From Ideonella sp. (GTDB lineage Bacteria; Pseudomonadota; Gammaproteobacteria; Burkholderiales; Burkholderiaceae_C), in the NCBI GenBank assembly GCA_016721465.1, contig JADKIA010000027.1, forward strand, positions 434,001-498,000: a DNA stretch of 64,000 nt. Reading direction: 5' to 3'. The notes under the pieces are model-generated. The model made no database searches. It was given only the letters and a program-made list of their open reading frames with translations, and was not told where the DNA came from. The translations under genes and the position numbers were made by a program. Shown here in pieces: positions 45,249 to 55,152 of the stretch (positions within the stretch are counted from its first letter, which is position 1; each line of letters begins with the position of its first letter).

Positions 45249-46151
45249 TCAGCCGATGCGCGTGGGCACAAAGGGCAGCTGTCGCACACCGGTGTCCGTC
45301 GACAAGGCCTCGCTGCAGTGGAACGGGATCAGGCGTCCGTTGGCGGGATCGTTGACCGCCACGGCGCGGATCATCGGAGCCTGGGAGCGCACGCTGCCAA
45401 AGATCGTCGCGAAAGCCACGTCGGCCGCGTCGCGCCCGGTGGCAATGCGCACGAAGCCCATGGGGATGCCGGTGCCCGACGGGTCGAAGATGTACCAGCG
45501 GTCGCCGAGGTAGACCTCGACGTAGGCATGGAAGTCGGGTGGGCCCAGGATCGGGTCGGCGCCGTAGTCGGTGCCCGTGGCGATGCGTGCGGGGATGTTG
45601 ACGGCACGGCACAGCGCGATCATCAGGTGCGCGAAATCGCGACACACGCCCACCTGCTCGATCAGCGTGTCCACCGCCGAGGTGTTGCCGTTGGAGGTGT
45701 TGGAGCGGAAGGTGACGCGCTGGCGCACCCAATCCTGGATCGCCAGCACGCGGGCGTGGCCTTGCCACAGGTGGCCGAACTCGCGGATGGCCATCTTCAC
45801 CAGCCGGTCGCTCTGGCAGTAGCGGCTGGGGTACAGGTAGCCCAGCACCTCTGGCGGCAGAAAGCGCACCGGCACTTCGGCCAGCTGCGCAGGGTCGGCC
45901 ACATGGTGGTGCAGGTCCACCGTGGCCGCGTAGGTCAGCAGCAATTCCCCGGCGCCGGCGTGCAGGCGCATGCAGCGGCTGCCCGTGAAGGGGTCGGTGT
46001 GGATCGCGGGCTGGATGGGCTGGCTGAAGATCAGCCGCTCGGCCGACACGATCTGCGCCGGCATGTGCGCCGCGTGGACGCTGAAGATGAAGTCGGCGCC
46101 GGGGGCGTCGATCTCGTAGCGCAGGTCCACCTGCAGTTCGATGCGGATCAT
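45249..46151 (-). CDS. Transglutaminase-like cysteine protease family protein
   Basis: 300 residues. The catalytic triad motifs are present: Cys in EQVGVCRDFAHLMIALC, His in DFHAYVEVYLG and Asp in WYIFDPSGTG. The N-terminal beta domain of these bacterial proteins is also present (RIELQVDLRYEI). There is no signal peptide, so it is cytoplasmic. The start MIRIEL at 46151 was chosen as the natural N-terminus; the frame is open beyond it. It lies downstream of apaH on the same strand with an 88-base gap. Confidence 0.88.
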   Translation of the reverse strand: MIRIELQVDLRYEIDAPGADFIFSVHAAHMPAQIVSAERLIFSQPIQPAIHTDPFTGSRCMRLHAGAGELLLTYAATVDLHHHVADPAQLAEVPVRFLPPEVLGYLYPSRYCQSDRLVKMAIREFGHLWQGHARVLAIQDWVRQRVTFRSNTSNGNTSAVDTLIEQVGVCRDFAHLMIALCRAVNIPARIATGTDYGADPILGPPDFHAYVEVYLGDRWYIFDPSGTGIPMGFVRIATGRDAADVAFATIFGSVRSQAPMIRAVAVNDPANGRLIPFHCSEALSTDTGVRQLPFVPTRIG

Positions 46152-46239
46152 GGGTGGGTCGCGGCGGCGGGCTGGCCGTGTGGGGTGGAAAAGCGGTTGG
46201 TCACCGCGCGAGTATGCGCGCGTTGCTGCGCCGCAGCAA

Positions 46240-47070
46240 TTACAGTGTCTTGCCAGGCTTCTGTGCTTGTGCGCAGCGCACCTGCGTGACCTCGCGCCGG
46301 CCGCCGTCCACCCGCACGGCGGTGAGTGCACCGCCCCAGACGCAGCCCGTGTCCAACGCCAGCAGATCGGGCTGGTTGCGCAGGCCCAGCATGGACCAGT
46401 GCGCAAATGCGATCGGTGTGCCTTGGGTGAGGCGACCAGGCACATCGAACCAGGGCATGTATCCGCTCGGTGCGCTGCCGGCACCTTCCTTGGTCTGGAA
46501 GTCGAGCAGCCCATCGGCCCGGCAGAAGCGGATGCGCGTGAGCACATTGATGATGAGCCGCCAGCGGTCGGCGCCTTGCAGGCCGTCGTGCCAGAGCGCA
46601 GGCTCGTTGCCGTACATCTGGCGCAGGAACCCGGGCAGGTCTGGCCCCTTGAGCAGCGTCTCGAGCTCGCCGGCCAATTCCAGGGTCTGCGCCGCGTCCC
46701 ACTGCGGGACCACGCCGGCATGCATCATCAACCAGCCGTGGGCGCTGTCGGCCAGTCGGCGATGGCGCACCCAGTCGAGCCAGCGCTCGCGCTCCGGGCT
46801 GTCCAGGATGTCGCCCAGCGTGTCGCTGCGGTGCATGGGGCGCACGCCCGCGGCCACGGCGAGCAGGTGCAGGTCGTGGTTGCCCAGCAGGCAGGTCGCG
46901 GCGCCGCCGAGGTCCCGCAGGCGTTGCAGCACGCGCAACGAGTGGGGCCCGCGGTTGACCAGGTCGCCCAGCACGTGCAGGCTGTCGCGCGACGGCGAGA
47001 AGCCGATCTCGGCGAGCAGCTGGTCGAAAGCATCGCAACAGCCTTGCAGGTCGCCGATCAAATAGTGCAT
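46240..47070 (-). CDS. apaH: ApaH, symmetrical Ap4A hydrolase
   Basis: 276 residues, the normal length. The metallophosphatase motifs are present in order: GDLQGC (7-12), LGDLVNRGP, LGNHDLHLL, and MMHAGVVPQW further on. It cleaves diadenosine tetraphosphate into two ADP. The gene is divergent from the CNNM/CBS gene at 47135 with 64 bases between them. Confidence 0.95.
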   Translation of the reverse strand: MHYLIGDLQGCCDAFDQLLAEIGFSPSRDSLHVLGDLVNRGPHSLRVLQRLRDLGGAATCLLGNHDLHLLAVAAGVRPMHRSDTLGDILDSPERERWLDWVRHRRLADSAHGWLMMHAGVVPQWDAAQTLELAGELETLLKGPDLPGFLRQMYGNEPALWHDGLQGADRWRLIINVLTRIRFCRADGLLDFQTKEGAGSAPSGYMPWFDVPGRLTQGTPIAFAHWSMLGLRNQPDLLALDTGCVWGGALTAVRVDGGRREVTQVRCAQAQKPGKTL

Positions 47071-47134
47071 GCCCCGATTCTGCTACGCTCGCCGGCTTGT
47101 TTTTCGAACGGGGCGTGTTGCATCGCGCCACCCC

Positions 47135-48442
47135 ATGGACGTCGCCTTGCTGGTCTTTCTGATCCTGCTCAACGCCTTGTTCGCCATGTCCGAAATGGCG
47201 CTCACCGCGGCACGCAAGGCGCGGCTGGCGGTGATGGTGGAAAGCGGTGAGGCCGGGGCCGAGGCAGCCATGCGCCTGCACGACAACCCCACCAAATGGT
47301 TGTCCACCGTGGTGGTGGGCATCACCTCGATCAGCGTGCTCAACGGCATCGTCGGCGATGCAGCGTTTTCCGAGCCGCTGGCGAATTGGCTGCATGCCAC
47401 GTTCCCGATGCCCGAGCGCATGTCCCATGTGGCCGCGACCGCCATGGTGGTGTTGCTGATCACCTTTCTCACCATCCTGTTTGGCGAGCTGGTGCCCAAG
47501 CGGGTGGGGCAGATGTATCCCGAGACGGTGGCGCGCCTGGTGGCCACGCCGATGGAATGGGTGTCCGCCGCCGCCCGGCCCTTCGTTTGGTTTCTGTCCG
47601 CGTGCACCAACGCCACATTGCGGCTGCTGGGCATCCGCAACCAGCCCTCACGCAGCGTGACCGAAGAAGAAATTGCCGCCAGCCTGGAAGAAGGCCTGGA
47701 TGCCGGCGTGATCGAGGCACAGGAGCACCAGATGGTGCGCAATGTGTTCCGGCTGGACGAGCGCCAGGTGGGCTCGATGATGATCCCTCGCGCCGAGATC
47801 ACCTGGCTGGACCAGGCTGCTCCCATGGCCGAGTTGATCGCGCGCATGACCGAGCAGGGCCACTCGCGCTACCCGGTGTGCCGCGACGGGCTGGACGACG
47901 TGGTGGGCGTGATCGAGGCGCACCGCATGCTGGCGCCCCTGTCGCGCGGTGAGTCGGTGGTGCTGGCCGACCTGATGGAGCCGCCGGTGTTCGTGCCGGA
48001 GACGCTGTCGGGCATGGAGTTGCTCGATCACTTTCGCGCCAGCAACGCCGAGCTGGTGTTCGTGGTGGATGAGTACGGCGCGGTGCAGGGCGTGATCACG
48101 GTGCGCGACGTGCTCGAGGCCATCACCGGTGAGTTCACCCCGCCCAGCGCAGACGACGCCTGGGCCGTGCAGCGCTCCGATGGCAGCTGGCTGCTCGATG
48201 GCCTGATCCCGGTGCCCGAGCTCAAGGACCGGCTCGAGATCCGCGAGCTGCCCGAGGAAGACCGTGGCCGCTACAACACGCTGGCCGGCCTGGTGATGCT
48301 GCTGCTGGGCCGCCTGCCACGCACCACGGATGTGGTCGAATGGGATGGCTGGAAATTCGAGGTGGTGGACCTGGACGGCAAGCGGGTGGACAAGGTATTG
48401 GTCACCCGCATCGAAACAACGAACGAAATGGAGCGACCATGA
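47135..48442 (+). CDS. CNNM/CBS/CorC_HlyC-domain membrane protein
   Basis: 435 residues. An N-terminal CNNM (DUF21) membrane domain has four hydrophobic segments and FGELVPKRVG. A CBS pair follows at about 210-335 (MMIPRAEITWLD, VFVVDEYGAVQGVITVRDVL), with a CorC_HlyC domain at the end (YNTLAGLVMLLLGRLP, VVDLDGKRVDKVL). Members affect Mg2+/Co2+ efflux or resistance. The start is the ATG at 47135. Its stop overlaps the ATG of the sapC gene (ATGA). Confidence 0.9.
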   Translation: MDVALLVFLILLNALFAMSEMALTAARKARLAVMVESGEAGAEAAMRLHDNPTKWLSTVVVGITSISVLNGIVGDAAFSEPLANWLHATFPMPERMSHVAATAMVVLLITFLTILFGELVPKRVGQMYPETVARLVATPMEWVSAAARPFVWFLSACTNATLRLLGIRNQPSRSVTEEEIAASLEEGLDAGVIEAQEHQMVRNVFRLDERQVGSMMIPRAEITWLDQAAPMAELIARMTEQGHSRYPVCRDGLDDVVGVIEAHRMLAPLSRGESVVLADLMEPPVFVPETLSGMELLDHFRASNAELVFVVDEYGAVQGVITVRDVLEAITGEFTPPSADDAWAVQRSDGSWLLDGLIPVPELKDRLEIRELPEEDRGRYNTLAGLVMLLLGRLPRTTDVVEWDGWKFEVVDLDGKRVDKVLVTRIETTNEMERP

Positions 48443-49194
48443 TCAACGAACAACTGCACAAGACCCCGGTCGCACTGGACCGCATCAAGCACCGCGCGCT
48501 CAAGCTGGATCGCACGGCCAACGACATGAACCGGCTCACCTTGCTGAACGCGTTCTTCGTGTCGGTGGGCGAATTCGCCGAGGCCTGCAAGGACTATCCG
48601 CTGGTCTGGGTGGACGCCGGCAAGAGCGCTGATCGCAAGCCGCACGTGGCCCCGCTGGCCGTGTTCGGCGTGCAGCCCAACCAGAACCTGTGCATCGACG
48701 GCGACCAGTGGCGCGTGCGCTACGTGCCGGCCATGCTGCGCTTCTATCCCTTCGCCGTGGCGCGCACCTCACCGAACGAGATGGTGTTGTGCGTGGACGA
48801 GAGCTGGAAGGGCCTGGGCAACGACGTGGGCGATCCGCTGTTCAAGCCCGATGGCGAGCCCACCGAGCTGACGCTGAAGGTGAACCAGCAGCTGCAGGAC
48901 CTGGAGGTCGACATCGAGCGCACGCGCCTGGTGGGTGACAAGCTCATGTCCCTGGGCCTGCTGCGCGAGATGCGCTTCGACGCCACCCTGCCTGGCGGCC
49001 AGACCTTGAAGGTGGACGGCTTTCTGACCATCGACGAGGAGAAGCTGGGCAAGCTGTCCGACGGTGATGTGCTCGATCTGGCGCGTGGCGGCGTGCTGGG
49101 CCTGATCCATGCGCACCAGATCTCACTGACCAACATGGCGCGCCTGGCCGAATGGCACGCCGAGCGGACGCTGGGCGAGGCCACGTTGGCCTGA
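48439..49194 (+). CDS. SapC-family protein
   Basis: 251 residues with the SapC signature: AFFVSVGEFAEACKDYPLVW, YVPAMLRFYPFAVARTS and a C-terminal LGLIHAHQISLTNMARLAEW. Despite the name it is not the ABC permease SapC. Relatives are linked to S-layer or peptide-related loci, and the function is unclear. It is translationally coupled to the preceding CNNM/CBS gene through an ATGA overlap. Confidence 0.87.
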   Translation: MINEQLHKTPVALDRIKHRALKLDRTANDMNRLTLLNAFFVSVGEFAEACKDYPLVWVDAGKSADRKPHVAPLAVFGVQPNQNLCIDGDQWRVRYVPAMLRFYPFAVARTSPNEMVLCVDESWKGLGNDVGDPLFKPDGEPTELTLKVNQQLQDLEVDIERTRLVGDKLMSLGLLREMRFDATLPGGQTLKVDGFLTIDEEKLGKLSDGDVLDLARGGVLGLIHAHQISLTNMARLAEWHAERTLGEATLA

Positions 49195-49252
49195 TCCCGG
49201 CGCGGCCAATCGATTGGGGCGGGCCGCCTGGCGGCTCGGCAAGGAGCACGCA

Positions 49253-50311
49253 ATGTATCCGTTGAATGCCTGGTACGTGGCCTGCACCCCGCAGGAAATC
49301 GACGACAAGCCGCTGGGCCGGCGCATCTGCCAGCAGCCGATCGTGTTCTATCGCGCGGGCGATGGCGCAGTGACGGCGTTGGAGGACTTCTGTCCGCACC
49401 GTGGCGCGCCGCTGTCGCTCGGGCAGGTGATCGAGGGCCGCCTGGTGTGCGGCTACCACGGCCTGGCCATGGGCTGCAGCGGCAAGACCATCTCCATGCC
49501 CGGGCAGCGCGTGGAGCGCTTCCCCACGATCCGCAGCTACCCGGTGGTGGAGCGCCACGGCTTCGTCTGGGTCTGGCCCGGCGATGCGGCGCTGGCCGAT
49601 GCCGACCTGATCCATCCTTGCCCCTGGGCCGACAACCCCGAGTGGGCCTACGGTGGTGGCCTGTTCCACATCGGCTGCGACTACCGGCTGATGGTCGACA
49701 ACCTGATGGACCTGACGCACGAGACCTATGTGCACGCCACCAGCATCGGCCAGAAGGAGATCGACGAGACGCCGCCCGAAACGCGCGTGGAGGGCACCGA
49801 GGTGATCACCTCGCGCTTCATGAACGACATCGATCCGCCGCCGTTCTGGCGCATGGCCCTGCGTGGCAACCACCTGCCCGACGACCAGCGGGTGGATCGC
49901 TGGCAGATCTGCCACTTCTCGCCGCCCAGCCATGTGCTGATCGAGGTGGGCGTGGCCTTGGCGGGCAAGGGCGGCTACCACGCCGACGCGAAGTACAAGG
50001 CCTCGAGCATCGTGGTGGACTTCATCACCCCCGAGACCGACACCTCGATCTGGTACTTCTGGGGCATGGCCCGCAACTTCAACGCACGCGACAAGGCGCT
50101 CACCGCCAGCATCCGCGAAGGCCAGGGCAAGATCTTCAGCGAGGATCTGGAGATGCTGGAGCGCCAGCAGCAGAACCTGGTTCACTGGCCCGATCGAAGG
50201 CTGCTCAAGCTCAACATCGACGCCGGTGGCGTGCATGCGCGCCGGGTACTGGAAAAACTGGTGGCGCAGGAGCGTGCGGCCGCCGAGCCGACGGCGGCGG
50301 CCTCCGCTTGA
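49253..50311 (+). CDS. vanA: Rieske aromatic O-demethylase, VanA-like oxygenase subunit
   Basis: 352 residues, the VanA length. The Rieske [2Fe-2S] ligands are CPHRGAPL and CGYHGLAM (CxH-N-CxxH). The mononuclear iron site follows in LMVDNLMDLTHETYVHA (Asp/His/His). VanA removes the methyl group of vanillate with a VanB reductase. No vanB lies in the window, so the electron donor must be elsewhere or the substrate may differ. The ATG at 49253 follows AAGGAG. It precedes a Liv-type transporter on the same strand. Confidence 0.85.
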   Translation: MYPLNAWYVACTPQEIDDKPLGRRICQQPIVFYRAGDGAVTALEDFCPHRGAPLSLGQVIEGRLVCGYHGLAMGCSGKTISMPGQRVERFPTIRSYPVVERHGFVWVWPGDAALADADLIHPCPWADNPEWAYGGGLFHIGCDYRLMVDNLMDLTHETYVHATSIGQKEIDETPPETRVEGTEVITSRFMNDIDPPPFWRMALRGNHLPDDQRVDRWQICHFSPPSHVLIEVGVALAGKGGYHADAKYKASSIVVDFITPETDTSIWYFWGMARNFNARDKALTASIREGQGKIFSEDLEMLERQQQNLVHWPDRRLLKLNIDAGGVHARRVLEKLVAQERAAAEPTAAASA

Positions 50312-50513
50312 TCGGCTGAGCAGGCGGCCGGGCGGTGCCGTCGCGCCATGGCGCCTGGCCATGCCGCTTCGCGATAGCTGCTATCCCCATCTCATGCCGA
50401 ATCTAGGGGCTAGCGCGGGGCGGCATGCGGCGGGGCCGGCCGCACAATGGCCATTGTTCCGAAATCCGCACCCACCCATTCCCATTCCCATTGCGACCTG
50501 CGAAGGACCTGTC

Positions 50514-51680
50514 ATGACAAGACGACTGACCCTGATCACCCTGGCCCTGTCGGCCCTGGCATTCGGCGCGGGCAGCGCCCAGGCGCAAAGCGACACCGTG
50601 AAGATCGGCGTCATCCTGCCGATGACCGGCCAGTCGGCGTCCACCGGCAAGCAGATCGACGCGGCCATCAAGCTGTGGGTGGCACAGAACGGCAGCAAGG
50701 CCGGCGGCAAGAAGGTGGAGGTGATCCTCAAGGACGATGCCGGCGTGGCCGACACCACCCGCCGCCTGGCGCAGGAGCTGGTGGTGAACGACAAGGTGGT
50801 GGCCCTGGCCGGCTTCGGCCTCACGCCCCTGGCCCTGGCCACCGCGCCCATCGCCACACAGAGCAAGACCCCGCTGGTGGTGATGGCCGCGGCCACGTCG
50901 ATGATCACAGAGGCCTCGCCCTACATCGTGCGCACCAGCTTCACGCTGCCGCAGGCGGCGGTCAGCATCGCCGAGTGGGCCGCGAAGAACAAGGTGAAGA
51001 AGGTGGTCACGCTGGTGGCCGACTACGGCCCGGGCAACGACGCCGAGAAATACTTCGCCGACCGCTTCGTGCTCAACGGGGGCACCGTGGCCGAGAAGCT
51101 GCGCACCCCGCTGCGCAGTCCCGATTTCGCGCCGGTGTTGCAGAAGGTGCGCGACGCCGCGCCCGACGCGCTGTTCGTCTTCCTGCCCTCGGGCCAGGGC
51201 GCGCAGTTCATGAAGCAGTTCGGCGAGCGCGGCCTGGCCAAGGCCGGCATCAAGCTCATCGCCACCGGGGACGTGACCGATGACGACCAGCTCAACGACA
51301 TGGGCGACGTGGCGCTCGGCGTGGTCAATTCGCACCACTACTCGGCAGCGCATCCGAGCCCGGCGAACAAGAAATACGTCGAGGCCTTCGAGGCCGCCAA
51401 CAAGTTCCGTCCCAACTTCATGTCGGTGGGTGGCTACGACGGCATGCGCGTTATCTACAACGCCCTGAACACGACGAAGGGGGCCGGTGGCGACGCGCTG
51501 CTGGCCGCGATGAAGGGCCAGATCTTCGAGAGCCCGCGCGGCCCGGTGCTGATCGATGCGCAAACGCGCGACATCGTGCAGGACATCTACATCCGCAAGG
51601 TCGAGCGCGTGAACGGGCAGCTCTACAACATCGAGTTCGACGTGCAAAAAGGCGTGAAGGATCCCGGAAAGCTGAAGTAA
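50514..51680 (+). CDS. LivK-like periplasmic binding protein
   Basis: 388 residues with a signal peptide (MTRRLTLITLALSALAFGAG, cleavage after AQA). The type I fold markers are VKIGVILPMTGQSASTGKQI near the N-terminus, LLAAMKGQIFESPRGPVLID and a final IEFDVQKGVKDPGK. It binds branched-chain amino acids or aromatic/other hydrophobic ligands for the LivHMGF system encoded directly downstream. The gene is the first of the transporter run; the repeat at 51681-51768 separates it from livH. Confidence 0.93.
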   Translation: MTRRLTLITLALSALAFGAGSAQAQSDTVKIGVILPMTGQSASTGKQIDAAIKLWVAQNGSKAGGKKVEVILKDDAGVADTTRRLAQELVVNDKVVALAGFGLTPLALATAPIATQSKTPLVVMAAATSMITEASPYIVRTSFTLPQAAVSIAEWAAKNKVKKVVTLVADYGPGNDAEKYFADRFVLNGGTVAEKLRTPLRSPDFAPVLQKVRDAAPDALFVFLPSGQGAQFMKQFGERGLAKAGIKLIATGDVTDDDQLNDMGDVALGVVNSHHYSAAHPSPANKKYVEAFEAANKFRPNFMSVGGYDGMRVIYNALNTTKGAGGDALLAAMKGQIFESPRGPVLIDAQTRDIVQDIYIRKVERVNGQLYNIEFDVQKGVKDPGKLK

Positions 51681-51768
51681 CCCCCCGGAGCGCCTGCGGC
51701 GCCTCCCCCCAGGGAGGGCGACCCCAGCGGCCCGGCAAGGCCGGATCCGCGGCGTCTGCTGGATGGCA
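51681..51768. repeat. Dispersed intergenic repeat, copy B
   Basis: Directly after the livK stop is a block with the same order of words as 8066-8160: a C run, GAGCGCCTGCGGCGCC, a C run then AGGG, CCAGCGGCCCGGCAAGGCCG and GGATCCGCGG. It contains two inverted repeats. It lies between livK and livH, where it could trim expression of the membrane genes relative to the binding protein. Confidence 0.75.
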
Positions 51769-51793
51769 TCGCTGACATGCAAACTGAGCGCAC

Positions 51794-52666
51794 ATGCTGA
51801 CCCTGCTCTTCGACGGTATCGCCTACGGCATGCTGCTGTTCGTGCTGTCGCTCGGGCTGGCCGTGACCATGGGCCTGATGAACTTCATCAACCTCGCGCA
51901 TGGCTCGTTTGCGATGGCGGGTGGCTACATCCTGGTGCTGATGATGCAAAAGGCGGGCTGGCCTTTCCTGGCCTGCCTGCCGGTGGCATTTGCCGGGACG
52001 GCGCTGCTGGGTGCGTTGCTCGAGCGCACGATCTACCGGCCCATGTATGGCAAACCGCACCTGGATCAGGTGCTGTTCTCCATCGGCCTGACCTTCATGG
52101 CCGTGGCCGCCGTGGACTACGTGATGGGCAGTTCGCAGCAGAACGTGCAGTTGCCCGAGTGGCTGCGCCAGCGCTTCGAGTTTGGTTCGGGCCCCTGGAT
52201 GCTGGGCATGGGCGCCTATCGGCTGTTCATCGTCGTGACCTGCGTGGCGCTGGCGCTCGGCCTGCAGGCCATCCTGGCGCGCACGCGATTCGGCAGCCGG
52301 CTGCGTGCGGCCGTCGACGATCCGCGGGTGGCCGCCGGTCTGGGCATCCCGGTGGATCGCGTGTTCCTGCTCACCTTCGCCGTGGGCTCGGGCCTGGCCG
52401 GTCTGGGTGGCGCGCTGGGCGCGGACATCCTCGGCGTGGAGCCGACGTTTCCGCTGAAGTTCATGGTCTATTTCCTGATCGTCTGCGCGGTGGGCGGCAC
52501 CAGTTCGATCACCGGCCCCTTGGTGGCCGCGTTGGTGCTGGGCATTGCCGACGTGATGGGCAAGTACTACGCGCCCAAGCTCGGCGCCTTCATCGTCTAT
52601 GTGCTGATGATTGCGATCTTGCTGTGGCGACCGCAGGGCTTGTTCACGCGGGAGGGGGCGAAGTGA
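51794..52666 (+). CDS. livH: LivH-like ABC permease
   Basis: 290 residues and about eight membrane helices. The LivH start (LTLLFDGIAYGMLLFVLSLG) and the family motif MNFINLAHGSFAMAGGY are present, as is the coupling loop RAAVDDPRVAAGLGI. It forms the inner-membrane channel with LivM. Its stop overlaps the GTG of livM by three bases (GTGA). Confidence 0.95.
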   Translation: MLTLLFDGIAYGMLLFVLSLGLAVTMGLMNFINLAHGSFAMAGGYILVLMMQKAGWPFLACLPVAFAGTALLGALLERTIYRPMYGKPHLDQVLFSIGLTFMAVAAVDYVMGSSQQNVQLPEWLRQRFEFGSGPWMLGMGAYRLFIVVTCVALALGLQAILARTRFGSRLRAAVDDPRVAAGLGIPVDRVFLLTFAVGSGLAGLGGALGADILGVEPTFPLKFMVYFLIVCAVGGTSSITGPLVAALVLGIADVMGKYYAPKLGAFIVYVLMIAILLWRPQGLFTREGAK

Positions 52667-53658
52667 GCGCCGAGCCCGCGGGCGCCGTCGCCGAGGCGTC
52701 CGCTGCGTCGCGCCTGCTCGCGCCGTCGAAATGGCGCCTGTGGGAGCTGGCGCTGTGGGCCGCGATCTGGGCCACGCCGGTGCTGTTCGGCCAGCATGCG
52801 GCGCTGATCAACGAGATCGCCATCCTGGCGCTGTTCGCGTTGTCGCTCGACCTGATCCTGGGCTATGCCGGCATCGTCTCGCTGGGCCATGCCGCCTTTT
52901 TCGGGGTGGGCGCCTACGGTGCGGCCTTGTTTGCCAAGCATGTGATGCCCGATCCGCTCGTGGGGCTGGCCGTGGGCACCTTGCTCGGCGCGGTGCTGGG
53001 CCTGGTCACCAGCCCGATGATCGTGCGCGGCACCGACCTGACGCGCCTGATGGTGACCATGGGTGTGGCGCTGGTGCTGCTGGAGCTGGCCAACAAGTTC
53101 GACTCGCTCACCGGCGGCACCGATGGCCTGCAGGGTGTCGTGATGGGGCCCTTGCTGGGGCAGTTCGAGTTCGACCTGGGCGCGCGCGTGGCCTCGTTCT
53201 ATTCGGTGGCGGTGCTGTTCGTGGCTTTTCTGCTGCTGCGCCGCATCGTGCATTCGCCGCTGGGCATCTCGCTGCAGGCGCTGCGCGACAACCGCCTGCG
53301 CGTGATGGCGCTGGGCATGTCGGTGCAGGGCCGCCTGGCGGCGGTGTACACGCTGGCGGCCGCCTGGGCCGGCGCGGCGGGCGCACTGCTGGCGCAGACC
53401 ACCGGCTTTGCCTCGCTCGATGTGCTGGAGTTCCACCGCTCGGCCGACGTGATGCTGGCGCTGATCATCGGCGGCGCGGGTTGGCTGTGGGGCGGGCTCA
53501 TCGGCGCCATCGCCTTCAAGCTGATGCACGACATCCTCAGCGCTTTCACGCCACAGTACTGGACCTTCTGGATCGGCCTGTTCCTGGTGCTGCTGATGCT
53601 GGTGGGCCGCGAGCGGCTGTTCCGCCCAGCCACCTGGTTCAAGCGGGGGCCGGGATGA
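52663..53658 (+). CDS. livM: LivM-like ABC permease
   Basis: 331 residues starting at a GTG that overlaps the livH stop. About eight membrane helices and the LivM signature LSLDLILGYAGIVSLGHAAF, GVGAYG and LQALRDNRLRVMALGM are present. The first 25 residues are a short polar extension. Its stop overlaps the livG ATG. Confidence 0.94.
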   Translation: MSAEPAGAVAEASAASRLLAPSKWRLWELALWAAIWATPVLFGQHAALINEIAILALFALSLDLILGYAGIVSLGHAAFFGVGAYGAALFAKHVMPDPLVGLAVGTLLGAVLGLVTSPMIVRGTDLTRLMVTMGVALVLLELANKFDSLTGGTDGLQGVVMGPLLGQFEFDLGARVASFYSVAVLFVAFLLLRRIVHSPLGISLQALRDNRLRVMALGMSVQGRLAAVYTLAAAWAGAAGALLAQTTGFASLDVLEFHRSADVMLALIIGGAGWLWGGLIGAIAFKLMHDILSAFTPQYWTFWIGLFLVLLMLVGRERLFRPATWFKRGPG

Positions 53659-54419
53659 GCCAGGTCGTGCTTGAGACCAGGCGCCTGGTCAAGCGCTTTG
53701 GCGGCGTCACCGCGACGGACAGCGTCAGCCTCAGCATCACGCAGGGCGCCCGCCATGCGCTGATCGGCCCCAATGGCGCGGGCAAGACCACGCTCATCAA
53801 CCAGCTCACCGGCGTGCTGCCGCCCAGCGATGGCCAGGTGCTGATGCGCGGGCAGGACATCACCACGCTGGCGCCGCACAAGCGCGTGGCGCTCGGCCTG
53901 GTGCGCACCTTCCAGATCAACCAGCTCTTCGCCACGCTCACGCCGCTGCAAAGCCTGGCCTTGGCGGTGAGCAGCCGACGCAACGCCGCGCAGCGCTGGT
54001 GGCGCCCACTGGGCCAGGACGCCGACATCGCCCTCGAGTGCGAGCAGCTGCTGCAGCAGTTCCGTCTGGCCGACCACGCCGATCGCCTCACGCGCGAGCT
54101 GCCCTACGGCAAGCGCCGCCTGCTGGAAATCGCCCTGGCCGTGGCGCAAAAGCCCAGCGTGCTGCTGCTCGACGAGCCCGCCGCCGGCGTGCCCGGGCCC
54201 CAGCGGCAGGACATCCTCGACACCGTGTCCGCGCTGCCGGCCGATGTGTCGGTGGTGCTGATCGAGCACGACATGGACCTGGTCTTCAGCTTCGCCACGC
54301 GCATGACGGTGCTGGTGAACGGCGCCGTGCTCACCGAGGGCACGCCCGACGAGATCGCCAACGACGACCGGGTGCGCGCCGTGTACCTGGGCGACACGCA
54401 ATTGCGCAACCATGGCTGA
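53655..54419 (+). CDS. livG: LivG-like ABC ATPase
   Basis: 254 residues. Walker A is IGPNGAGKTTLINQL, the Q-loop region is VRTFQINQLF, the signature is LPYGKRRLLEIALAVA and Walker B is VLLLDEPAAGVPG. It is slightly shorter than E. coli LivG but complete. It overlaps livM upstream and livF downstream, so livHMGF is one translational unit. Confidence 0.95.
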   Translation: MSQVVLETRRLVKRFGGVTATDSVSLSITQGARHALIGPNGAGKTTLINQLTGVLPPSDGQVLMRGQDITTLAPHKRVALGLVRTFQINQLFATLTPLQSLALAVSSRRNAAQRWWRPLGQDADIALECEQLLQQFRLADHADRLTRELPYGKRRLLEIALAVAQKPSVLLLDEPAAGVPGPQRQDILDTVSALPADVSVVLIEHDMDLVFSFATRMTVLVNGAVLTEGTPDEIANDDRVRAVYLGDTQLRNHG

Positions 54420-55128
54420 GCCCGCACTCCACCTCGACGTGCAGGGCCTCACCTGCGGCCATGGCGAATCCGTGGTGCTCAGCGACGTGAGCTTCTCACT
54501 GCAGGCAGGACGCTCACTTGCGCTATTGGGGCGCAATGGCACCGGCAAGACCACGCTGCTCGACACCTTGGTCGGCGTCACCCGCCGCCACGCCGGCCGC
54601 ATCCTGCTCGACGGCCGCGAGATCCAGTCGCTGCCCGTGCACCAGCGCGCCGCCGCCGGCATCGGCTGGGTGCCGCAGGAGCGCAACATCTTCAAGTCGC
54701 TGACGGTGGACGAGAACCTCAGCGCCGTGGCCCGCCCCGGCCCCTGGAACACGCAACGCGTGTACGAGCTGTTTCCACGCCTGGCCGAGCGCCAGCGCAA
54801 CCTGGGCCAGCAACTCTCGGGCGGCGAGCAGCAGATGCTGGCCTTCGGCCGCGCACTGGTGCTCAACCCCAAGCTGCTGCTGCTGGACGAGCCGCTCGAA
54901 GGCCTGGCGCCAATCATCGTGGAAGAGCTGCTGCGTGCCATCCGCCGCGTGGCGCGCGACGAGGGACTGCCATCCATCGTCGTCGAGCAGCACCCGCACA
55001 TGGTGCTCGGCGTCACCGACGACGCCATCGTGCTGGACCGCGGCACCATCGCCTATCGCGCATTGAGCGCGGACTTGCTGCAAGACCCCGCGCCGCTGGA
55101 CGCCTGGCTCGGCGTGGGCCAACACTGA
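54412..55128 (+). CDS. livF: LivF-like ABC ATPase
   Basis: 238 residues with Walker A LGRNGTGKTTLLDTL, signature LSGGEQQMLAFGRAL and Walker B LLLLDEPLEGLAP, the LivF pattern. It completes the transporter. It begins eight bases before the livG stop. Confidence 0.96.
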   Translation: MAEPALHLDVQGLTCGHGESVVLSDVSFSLQAGRSLALLGRNGTGKTTLLDTLVGVTRRHAGRILLDGREIQSLPVHQRAAAGIGWVPQERNIFKSLTVDENLSAVARPGPWNTQRVYELFPRLAERQRNLGQQLSGGEQQMLAFGRALVLNPKLLLLDEPLEGLAPIIVEELLRAIRRVARDEGLPSIVVEQHPHMVLGVTDDAIVLDRGTIAYRALSADLLQDPAPLDAWLGVGQH

Positions 55129-55152
55129 TCAACTTCCCTCAAGGAGCACTTG